The position numbers were made by a program, and so were the translations under genes. Below, one piece after another: positions 1 through 4,485 of a DNA stretch of 7,442 nucleotides; position 1 is the stretch's first letter, and the number at the start of each line of letters is the position of its first letter. The stretch is taken from NCBI GenBank assembly GCA_021156265.1, contig JAJNBR010000137.1:1-7442 (forward strand), given 5' to 3'. The DNA is from Flavipsychrobacter sp. (GTDB lineage: Bacteria; Bacteroidota; Bacteroidia; Chitinophagales; Chitinophagaceae). Under the pieces are notes generated by a model, which saw only the letters and a program-made list of their open reading frames with translations, had not been told where the DNA came from and ran no database searches.

Positions 1-563
1 CAGCCGGTACGGTTGATGGTAGCGGTCAGCTTACGCAGGGCCTGGCTCATCAGGCGGGCCTGTAAGCCCATTTTGCTTTCGCCCATTTCGCCTTCCAGTT
101 CGCCTTTGGGTACCAGGGCTGCTACAGAGTCAATAACAACGACATCGATAGCGCCCGACGATATCAGTCGGTCGGCTATCTCCAGCGCCTGCTCACCATA
201 GTCGGGTTGGGAAATGATGAGGTTATCTATATCTACACCCAGCTTGCGTGCATAGTTGGCGTCAAAAGCGTGTTCAGCATCTATTATGGCGCAAATGCCA
301 CCTTTCTTCTGGGCTTCTGCTATCGTATGGATGGCGATGGTTGTTTTACCCGAAGATTCAGGGCCGTATATCTCAATGACACGGCCGCGGGGAAGACCAC
401 CTACACCAAGAGCTACGTCCAACCCCAGGGAACCTGTACTAATGACATCAATCTTATCCTGTTGCTTATCGCCCAACATCATCACCGAGCCTTTGCCAAA
501 ATCCTTCTCGATCTTATCCAGAGCGAGTTTCAATACTTTCTGTTTTTCGTCTACTGCTGCCAT
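1..563 (-). CDS. recA: RecA recombinase, N-terminal part (cut by window edge)
   Basis: RecA is the ATP-dependent strand-exchange protein of homologous recombination and the co-protease that triggers LexA self-cleavage in the SOS response. Reading the minus strand from the ATG at 563-561 gives 187 whole codons before the window ends. Visible motifs are the Walker A loop GPESSGKT (residues 67-74), the catalytic glutamate in DAEHA (Glu97), the Walker B strand VVVIDS (141-146), and the DNA-binding L1 region around EGEMGES (157-163) followed by MGLQARLMSQALRKL. A complete RecA is about 340-350 residues, so the L2 loop and C-terminal domain lie outside. The start fits the family: MAAVDEKQKVLKLAL aligns with normal RecA N-termini. 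No Shine-Dalgarno sequence precedes it; the leader is A/T-rich. A terminator separates it from rpsG upstream, so it is probably transcribed alone. Identity is certain. Confidence 0.98.
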   Translation of the reverse strand, partial: MAAVDEKQKVLKLALDKIEKDFGKGSVMMLGDKQQDKIDVISTGSLGLDVALGVGGLPRGRVIEIYGPESSGKTTIAIHTIAEAQKKGGICAIIDAEHAFDANYARKLGVDIDNLIISQPDYGEQALEIADRLISSGAIDVVVIDSVAALVPKGELEGEMGESKMGLQARLMSQALRKLTATINRTG

Positions 564-591
564 AAAGAGATATTTAAGAGATTATTTTTCA

Positions 592-599
592 CAAATATA
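592..599 (-). promoter_or_regulatory. Candidate recA promoter, -7 element TATATTTG
   Basis: On the minus strand TATATTTG matches the Bacteroidota -7 consensus TAnnTTTG and sits 28 nt before the recA ATG. No good -33 TTTG lies at the expected 19-21 nt: the nearest upstream TTTG is 24 nt away (624-627), inside the palindrome at 620-633. The -7 call is reasonable and the full promoter is uncertain. Confidence 0.45.
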
Positions 600-619
600 A
601 TAGCTGTTTTCAAATATCC

Positions 620-633
620 TGCACAAATGTGCA
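620..633. promoter_or_regulatory. Candidate LexA (SOS) operator upstream of recA
   Basis: TGCACAAATGTGCA is a perfect inverted repeat: arms TGCACA and TGTGCA with a 2-nt spacer. It covers the expected -33 position of the recA promoter, where a repressor would block RNA polymerase. It fits the pattern TGCNC-N4-GTGCA, which I recall as the reported LexA-binding motif of Fibrobacter succinogenes, a relative in the same superphylum. The palindrome is seen directly; the LexA assignment is inference. A degenerate relative, TGTAC-N6-GTGCA, lies at 651-666. Confidence 0.5.
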
Positions 634-828
634 AATATTTTTTCCACAATTGTACAATGGTGTGCAAGGTGGCTGAAAATGCCGGTAACAGGAATAAAAG
701 TAAGTAAAAGAGGGGAGTGTTTATGTCAAATTTGCCGGACCTGTGGAATAGGCGTGCATAACCCGGACGCCGGGCTCGGGCTGCAGCGGTACGCAGCATT
801 GTGACCAAGGCCCTGTCGCTATTGTATA

Positions 829-861
829 TAAAATAAAAAGCCCCGCTATTGCAGGGCTTTT
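829..861 (-). terminator. Rho-independent terminator of rpsL-rpsG
   Basis: Stem AAAAGCCC (836-843) pairs perfectly with GGGCTTTT (854-861). The loop can close two more pairs around a TATT tetraloop. On the minus strand the stem ends in TTTTTATTTTAT, a good U-tract. It begins 21 nt after the rpsG stop codon, so it ends the ribosomal-protein transcript before recA. Confidence 0.85.
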
Positions 862-882
862 CTATATAAAGGTAGATTGTGA

Positions 883-1350
883 TTAAACCTTGAAGTGAGC
901 GAAAGCTTTGTTGGCTTCAGCCATACGGTGTGTATCTTCTTTCTTTTTGAAAGCACCACCTTCACCTTTCGCTGCTGCTACGATCTCGTTAGCCAGCTTG
1001 TCGGCAATGGTACGGCCGTTACGCTCGCGGCTGAAACGGATCAACCATTTCATGCTCAGTGATATTTTACGATCAGGACGAACTTCGGTAGGGATCTGGA
1101 AAGTAGCACCACCAATACGACGGCTACGTACCTCTACAGCAGGAGTTACGTTAACCAGGGCGCGTTTCCATACTTCGTAGCCTTCTTCACCCGCAATTTG
1201 AGTTACTTTATCCAGCGCATCGTAAAAAGCGCTCAGTACCACGGTTTTGTTACCACCCCACATAAGGCAGTTAACGAAACGGGTAACTTGTTTATCGTTG
1301 AATTTGGGATCTGGTGCTAACGGAAGCTTTTTAGCTTGTGCCTTTCTCAT
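883..1350 (-). CDS. rpsG: 30S ribosomal protein S7
   Basis: S7 is a primary 16S rRNA-binding protein that starts assembly of the 30S head and lines the mRNA exit channel and E site. The 155-residue product has the normal length. Clear landmarks are DPKFNDKQVTRFVNCLM (14-30), the β-ribbon region RRIGGATFQIPTEVRP (78-92), KWLI (101-104), and the C-terminal helix HRMAEANKAFAHFKV (141-155), close to the bacterial consensus. It lies 34 nt after rpsL with no terminator or recognisable promoter between, so the two are cotranscribed. No Shine-Dalgarno sequence is visible. In many bacteria S7 represses its own operon by binding the rpsL-rpsG spacer; this 34-nt A/T-rich spacer shows no obvious rRNA-like structure. 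A strong terminator follows directly and fusA does not, which is unusual for a str operon. Confidence 0.97.
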   Translation of the reverse strand: MRKAQAKKLPLAPDPKFNDKQVTRFVNCLMWGGNKTVVLSAFYDALDKVTQIAGEEGYEVWKRALVNVTPAVEVRSRRIGGATFQIPTEVRPDRKISLSMKWLIRFSRERNGRTIADKLANEIVAAAKGEGGAFKKKEDTHRMAEANKAFAHFKV

Positions 1351-1384
1351 CTAATGATTGGCTTTAATATATTACTATGAAAAA

Positions 1385-1765
1385 TTATTTTTTAGCTTTT
1401 TCTTTCTTGGTACCGTACTTAGAGCGGCTCTGCTTACGGTCTTTTACACCGGCAGTATCCAGCGCACCACGTACGATGTGGTAACGTACACCCGGAAGAT
1501 CTTTAACACGACCACCGCGGATAAGCACGATAGAGTGCTCCTGCAGGTTGTGGCCTTCACCAGGAATGTAAGCGATCACCTCTATTTTATTGGTAAGGCG
1601 CACTTTCGCAACTTTACGCAGTGCTGAGTTTGGTTTCTTAGGAGTAGTAGTGTACACACGGGTACATACACCGCGGCGTTGAGGACAAGCATCCAAAGCA
1701 CGAGACTTTGACTTGGCGCGGATCTGCTGACGACCTTTACGAACTAATTGCTGTATTGTAGGCAT
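1385..1765 (-). CDS. rpsL: 30S ribosomal protein S12
   Basis: S12 sits at the 30S decoding centre and checks codon-anticodon pairing. The 126-residue sequence has all the family landmarks: CPQRRGVCTRVYTTTPKKPNSALRK (27-51), GEGHNLQEHS (69-78), and RGGRVKDLPGVRYHIVRGALD (83-103). The lysines whose mutation gives streptomycin resistance in other bacteria are both present (Lys43 and Lys88, counting Met as 1), so S12 itself shows no resistance change. Asp89, the residue that is β-methylthiolated in many bacteria, is kept. It is the first gene of the operon. The leader from the promoter at 1796-1826 is only about 25-30 nt, A/T-rich, with no Shine-Dalgarno sequence. The lysine-rich end KKEKAKK is a usual variable tail. 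Confidence 0.98.
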   Translation of the reverse strand: MPTIQQLVRKGRQQIRAKSKSRALDACPQRRGVCTRVYTTTPKKPNSALRKVAKVRLTNKIEVIAYIPGEGHNLQEHSIVLIRGGRVKDLPGVRYHIVRGALDTAGVKDRKQSRSKYGTKKEKAKK

Positions 1766-1795
1766 TTGATACCGTTATAGAAAATTTATGGAGTG

Positions 1796-1826
1796 CAAAG
1801 GTAACACAAATATTATAACCAACAAA
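1796..1826 (-). promoter_or_regulatory. Promoter of rpsL-rpsG
   Basis: On the minus strand the sequence is TTTG (1823-1826), 19 nt, then TACCTTTG (1796-1803). This is an exact fit to the Bacteroidota primary sigma-factor consensus TTTG-N19-21-TAnnTTTG. It is the best promoter in the window, as expected for a highly expressed ribosomal operon. The start site should lie near 1788-1793, about 25 nt before the rpsL ATG. Confidence 0.85.
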
Positions 1827-1884
1827 AAAATCAGAATTATTTCCGCCTAAAATCCCTGATTTATCCGGGAAAATTAAAGAAAGA

Positions 1885-1914
1885 GGGGTTATAGGGGGTT
1901 TATAGGGGCCGGGG
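1885..1914 (+). other. Putative four-run G-quadruplex motif
   Basis: Four runs of guanine, GGGG (1885-1888), GGGGG (1894-1898), GGGG (1905-1908) and GGGG (1911-1914), are separated by TTATA, TTTATA and CC. This satisfies even a strict rule of four runs of at least 4 G with loops of at most 7 nt. It stands about 60 nt upstream of the rpsL -33 box, with the C-rich strand as the coding-sense strand of rpsL. The runs are seen directly; folding is inference. Confidence 0.6.
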
Positions 1915-2081
1915 CGCGAAATGAAATTAGGTAAATGGGGAGTAGTTGGTATTGCGGAAGGGCTTGTCGCATGACGTCTTCATGACGATCTATAATAATA
2001 GACAGTAGTACCGCCCGTAATGGTTTGGGAAATCCTAAAAAAAAATAATAGGTGAAAAAAACGGTATTTGTCGTCCGGATG

Positions 2082-2714
2082 CTATAATTCAAATAATTCA
2101 GCCCGTCGCCCTGCCATTTCAGCGGCTATCTCGTGTTCGTCGTGGCGGCCGGTGGAAAGTAAATGGGTGACGATAGACCTGTAGCTGACGTCGCTGCGGT
2201 TCTGGCTGAGCTTGAACAGGGGATATATAGAAACAACTTCCATTTCAAAACCGGCAATGGCTTTTACCAACGAATTGACATAATCGGGCGGCATATGTTC
2301 CACCAATTCCGGCTGTTGCTGGTTGCTTTCATATTTAGTGGTCAGGTCGGTAATGATCTGCGTAGTGCCTGCATCATCGAGGAACTTGATCGTTCCACGT
2401 GCATGCACCGTCATATAATTCCAGGTGCTACCGATGTTGCGCTCAGCATACCAGCTGGAGCTAACGTAACAATGTGGACCTGTGAAAAGTACCAAGGCTT
2501 CCGGGTTCTTCTCAAAAGCCAGGTGATGGTCCGTCTTGCGCATGATATGCCCGCGAAGGATCAGCTTGTCGTCCTCTTCTTTGAACAGCACGGGTATCTG
2601 CGTGGCTACACTTGTATTTCCATTGTTACCTATCAGCGTCACGAACGGGTTAGCTTTCATAAAATCCAGAACCACCTGTGTATCGTGCTCTGTGAAGTCG
2701 GGCATTTTATACAT
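2082..2714 (-). CDS. paiB: PaiB-like FMN-binding protein
   Basis: The 210-residue protein matches the PaiB family (FMN-binding split-barrel fold). The namesake is Bacillus subtilis PaiB, reported to affect protease production and sporulation; in non-sporulating bacteria such as this the role is unknown, and a flavin- or redox-linked function is as likely as transcriptional control. Family landmarks are PFVTLIG (23-29), GHIMRKTDHH (55-64), VLFTGPHCYVSSSWY (75-89), TWNYMTVHARG (97-107), AGFEMEV (154-160) and PLFKLSQNRS (165-174). Length is normal. The start at 2714 gives MYKMPDF, like the usual MY-x-P-x-x-F N-terminus. A second ATG three codons in (2705-2703) is possible and would leave a longer leader behind the -7 box at 2719-2726. 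It is divergent from anmK. I see no acetyltransferase partner (paiA). Confidence 0.88.
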   Translation of the reverse strand: MYKMPDFTEHDTQVVLDFMKANPFVTLIGNNGNTSVATQIPVLFKEEDDKLILRGHIMRKTDHHLAFEKNPEALVLFTGPHCYVSSSWYAERNIGSTWNYMTVHARGTIKFLDDAGTTQIITDLTTKYESNQQQPELVEHMPPDYVNSLVKAIAGFEMEVVSIYPLFKLSQNRSDVSYRSIVTHLLSTGRHDEHEIAAEMAGRRAELFEL

Positions 2715-2718
2715 GCAG

Positions 2719-2726
2719 CAAAGTTA
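2719..2726 (-). promoter_or_regulatory. Candidate paiB -7 element TAACTTTG
   Basis: On the minus strand TAACTTTG matches TAnnTTTG and ends only 4 nt before the ATG at 2714. No -33 TTTG is present at the expected distance. If real, the transcript is nearly leaderless, or translation begins at the second ATG (2705). Confidence 0.4.
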
Positions 2727-2775
2727 GCGATCGGAAAATGAAGCTGATACACCAGCATACAGTTATACAATGGTC

Positions 2776-2785
2776 CACCCGGGTG
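2776..2785. promoter_or_regulatory. 10-bp palindrome in the paiB-anmK divergent region
   Basis: CACCCGGGTG is a perfect GC-rich palindrome in an otherwise A/T-rich 98-nt divergent spacer. It covers the position expected for the anmK -33 element, so a regulator bound here could control anmK. No matching family operator is recognised. Confidence 0.3.
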
Positions 2786-2800
2786 AGTTGAACAATTAAT

Positions 2801-2808
2801 TACATTTG
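2801..2808 (+). promoter_or_regulatory. Candidate anmK -7 element TACATTTG
   Basis: TACATTTG matches TAnnTTTG and ends 4 nt before the anmK ATG at 2813. The expected -33 position reads CCCG within the palindrome at 2776-2785, so the promoter is either weak or activator-dependent. It would yield an almost leaderless mRNA. Confidence 0.4.
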
Positions 2809-2812
2809 CGCC

Positions 2813-3913
2813 ATGGTTTACAAAGTTATCGGCCTGATGTCTGGCAGCTCGCTGGATGGATTGGATATATGTTATACATTTTTGGAAGAGACCCGCGGGC
2901 AATGGAAGTTTGATATACAGGAGGCGGAAACGATTCCTTACAATAAAGAATGGACAAATGAGCTGGAGCGTGCCTCGCAGCTGGACGTAAGCGATTTCCT
3001 GAAGCTGCACACACGCTATGGCCGGTATACAGGTGAACAGGTAAATAAGTTCATACAGAAACATGGTATAGATCATAAAGTACATTTCATCGCTTCGCAC
3101 GGGCATACTGCATTCCACGAACCTAAGAACGCCACCACCTGCCAAATAGGCGATGGGGCCGCTATTGCGGCCGTTACAGGCCTGCCCGTTATCAGCGACC
3201 TGCGTTCGCTGGACGTGGCGCTGGGCGGGCAAGGCGCACCGATAGTGCCGATAGGAGACAGACTGCTGTTCGGCAGTTTCGACTACTGGCTGAACATTGG
3301 TGGTATTGCCAATGTTACTGTTCGCAATGGCGATAACCTGATGGCATTTGATGTATGCGCAGCCAACCAGGTGCTGAATGAACTGGCCGCACGCGAAGGA
3401 AAGGATATGGACTTTGAAGGGCTGATGGCGAAGGAAGGAAAGGTGCTTGCAGATGTGCTGTTTCAACTGAACGCACAGGATTATTACAAGAAACCGGCCC
3501 CGAAATCGCTGAGCAACGAGATGGCGAAGGAACTGGTGTTCCCATCATTACTGGAGACAGAACACAGCACAAACGACCTGCTTCGTACCGCGGTTGAACA
3601 CATAGCCCACCAGATAGCAGACGCAGTGAAGAATTACCCGCACGGTAAAGAGGAGGCCAGCATGCTGGTAACTGGCGGTGGAGCCTTGAATAACTTCCTG
3701 GTAGAACAACTTCGCGAAGAGCTGAAGCCCTACAAAGTACACCCGGTAGTGCCTTATGAGCAGGTGGTGAAATTTAAAGAGGCACTGGTGATGGCCTTGA
3801 TCGGCACGCTGAGATGGAGGGAAGAAACCAATGTGCTCTCAAGTGTTACGGGTGCATCACGTGATAGCGTAGGTGGTGCGCTGTGGATGGGGCATAGCTA
3901 TAGCGGGGAGTAA
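2813..3913 (+). CDS. anmK: Anhydro-N-acetylmuramic acid kinase
   Basis: AnmK opens the 1,6-anhydro ring of anhMurNAc and phosphorylates it to MurNAc-6-phosphate in the cytoplasm, feeding recycled peptidoglycan sugar to MurQ. The 366-residue protein has the ASKHA-type kinase motifs in order: GLMSGSSLDGLD (7-18), SHGHT (95-99), QIGDGAAIA (111-119), DLRSLDVALGGQGAPIVP (129-146), LNIGGIAN (160-167), the catalytic aspartate in FD (Asp180), KSLS (231-234) and TGGGALNN (287-294). Length is normal. The loop after the catalytic Asp, usually DTGPGN, reads DVCAAN here; I believe related variants occur in Bacteroidota homologues. The first ATG is the only sensible start because the phosphate-binding motif begins at residue 7. 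No other recycling gene (murQ, nagA) is in the window. Confidence 0.95.
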   Translation: MVYKVIGLMSGSSLDGLDICYTFLEETRGQWKFDIQEAETIPYNKEWTNELERASQLDVSDFLKLHTRYGRYTGEQVNKFIQKHGIDHKVHFIASHGHTAFHEPKNATTCQIGDGAAIAAVTGLPVISDLRSLDVALGGQGAPIVPIGDRLLFGSFDYWLNIGGIANVTVRNGDNLMAFDVCAANQVLNELAAREGKDMDFEGLMAKEGKVLADVLFQLNAQDYYKKPAPKSLSNEMAKELVFPSLLETEHSTNDLLRTAVEHIAHQIADAVKNYPHGKEEASMLVTGGGALNNFLVEQLREELKPYKVHPVVPYEQVVKFKEALVMALIGTLRWREETNVLSSVTGASRDSVGGALWMGHSYSGE

Positions 3914-3920
3914 CCGAAGA

Positions 3921-3948
3921 TAAAAATGCCGCGACCTTGTCGCGGCAT
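3921..3948 (-). terminator. Terminator between convergent anmK and CoA-binding gene
   Basis: Arms ATGCCGCGAC (3926-3935) and GTCGCGGCAT (3939-3948) pair perfectly over 10 bp with a 3-nt loop. The T-tract (ATTTTTATC) follows on the minus strand, 27 nt past the stop of the gene ending at 3975. On the plus strand, 12 nt after the anmK stop, the hairpin lacks a U-tract, so it is best for the minus gene and may be weaker for anmK. Confidence 0.8.
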
Positions 3949-3974
3949 CACATATAGTCTCCAGTTGCTGTATT

Positions 3975-4337
3975 CTAGTATTGTCCTGCACTAAGCATTA
4001 CCAGCGTACACGCCTCCTGGGTGATCACGCCTTTTTGCACCAGTTTCTTTTCCAGCTCATCATTCTCAGTGCCGGGGTTGAAAATCACTCGCTTTGGTTT
4101 GAGCGACAGAATATAGTCGTAGTAAGGCTTTTGGTTGGTAGGATTGAGGTACAGTGTAATCGTATCCACATCCTCCACCGGTTTTTGTTCGGTCTCTATC
4201 TCTACGCCTTTTACTTTACCTTTCCTTTTGCCTATTGCCACAACAGGGTGGCCATAGGCCAACAGCCTGTTGATACAGATATTGCTGTAACGGCTCGGAT
4301 TTTCTGACGCTCCTAATACCATGGTCTTCTTTTCCAT
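3975..4337 (-). CDS. CoA-binding domain protein (small single-domain Rossmann protein)
   Basis: The 120-residue protein consists of one CoA-binding Rossmann domain of the CoA_binding_2 / YccU type, named for its likeness to the CoA-binding domain of succinyl-CoA synthetase. Visible landmarks are the first strand and loop MVLGASENPSRYS (6-18), the second strand HPVVAIG (30-36), DTITLYLNP (58-66), RVIFNPGTEND (83-93) and the conserved ending EACTLVMLSAGQY (108-120). Length is typical. The cellular role of this family is not established; binding of CoA or a related nucleotide in the cytoplasm is inferred from the fold. It is the only gene here with a clear Shine-Dalgarno sequence (AAGGAG, 7 nt before ATG). 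It is convergent with anmK and divergent from the thiolase, whose CoA-ester chemistry may or may not be related. Confidence 0.87.
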   Translation of the reverse strand: MEKKTMVLGASENPSRYSNICINRLLAYGHPVVAIGKRKGKVKGVEIETEQKPVEDVDTITLYLNPTNQKPYYDYILSLKPKRVIFNPGTENDELEKKLVQKGVITQEACTLVMLSAGQY

Positions 4338-4344
4338 AACCTAA

Positions 4345-4368
4345 CTCCTTTTATACCAGTCAAAAATA
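4345..4368 (-). promoter_or_regulatory. Ribosome binding site and candidate -7 element of the CoA-binding gene
   Basis: On the minus strand AAGGAG (4345-4350) lies 7 nt before the ATG at 4337, a canonical Shine-Dalgarno and spacing that is unlike every other start here. TATTTTTG (4361-4368) matches TAnnTTTG and would give a leader of about 18-20 nt. No clear -33 box is seen at the right distance. Confidence 0.45.
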
Positions 4369-4459
4369 CACAATTCATGACCTCTTCTATAGCAAGAAAA
4401 ACAATGCCAGTATAAAAAGTTGGTATGAACTTTTACCTTTTCTTCACGAATAGGATTGT

Positions 4460-4467
4460 TAACTTTA
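4460..4467 (+). promoter_or_regulatory. Weak candidate -7 element for the thiolase gene
   Basis: TAACTTTA differs from TAnnTTTG at one base and ends 18 nt before the ATG at 4486. A T-run around 4436-4441 is at roughly the -33 distance but is not TTTG. It is the best candidate in the divergent spacer, with low support. Confidence 0.25.
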
Positions 4468-4485
4468 GTAAGTAAAGAATTACAC

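Larger units (their letters stand above)
564..882. other. Intergenic region rpsG-recA (319 nt)
   Basis: No convincing gene lies here. Reading towards recA (minus strand), it holds the rpsG terminator (829-861), a GC-rich islet at about 755-815 that differs from its A/T-rich surroundings and contains small inverted repeats (762-766 with 770-774; 780-784 with 793-797), then the recA control region. That region has perfect palindromes at 649-658 and 620-633 and a -7 box at 592-599. An 85-codon minus-strand reading frame crosses the area, but it runs into recA and has no recognisable domain. Confidence 0.7.
1766..2081. other. Intergenic region paiB-rpsL (316 nt)
   Basis: No convincing gene lies here. 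It holds the short rpsL leader and promoter (1796-1826), a G-quadruplex-forming tract (1885-1914), and a 7-nt direct repeat CATGACG at 1970-1976 and 1981-1987. An A/T-rich stretch about 2030-2060 lies downstream of paiB and may aid termination, but I see no clear hairpin. A 67-codon minus-strand frame (1889-2092) overlaps the end of paiB, reads through the G-rich tract and resembles no family, so it is not called. Confidence 0.7.

Noticed and set aside
649..658. Palindrome ATTGTACAAT upstream of recA
   Set aside because: It is a perfect 10-bp palindrome but A/T-rich and without a known motif; kept only as part of the possible second LexA half-site region.
207..707. 166-codon plus-strand frame opposite recA
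   Set aside because: It is antisense to an unmistakable RecA and its translation has no domain character; it runs on into the A/T-rich recA leader.
551..808. 85-codon minus-strand frame upstream of recA
   Set aside because: It overlaps the recA start and promoter in another frame and its composition shifts abruptly with the GC-rich islet, as expected of non-coding DNA.
817..851. Direct repeat CGCTATTG at 817-824 and 844-851 around the rpsG terminator
   Set aside because: Eight nt, and the second copy lies in the terminator loop; it fits chance or a small local duplication.
1921..1974. 17-codon plus-strand mini-ORF starting with ATG next to the G-rich tract
   Set aside because: It is too short to support, with no ribosome site and no recognisable peptide.
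1970..1987. Direct repeat CATGACG, two copies 11 bp apart
   Set aside because: Only 7 nt and two copies; not enough to claim an operator or attachment site.
1889..2092. 67-codon minus-strand frame downstream of paiB
   Set aside because: It overlaps the paiB end, reads through the G-rich tract, has no leader signal or family resemblance.
2657..3466. 269-codon minus-strand frame opposite anmK
   Set aside because: It is long, but antisense to a clear AnmK, overlaps the paiB start as well, and reads as a shadow (many Cys, His and Gln, no motif).
4456..4485. Upstream TTG start for the thiolase
   Set aside because: The ten extra residues are not family-like, and the candidate -7 box would fall inside the coding region.
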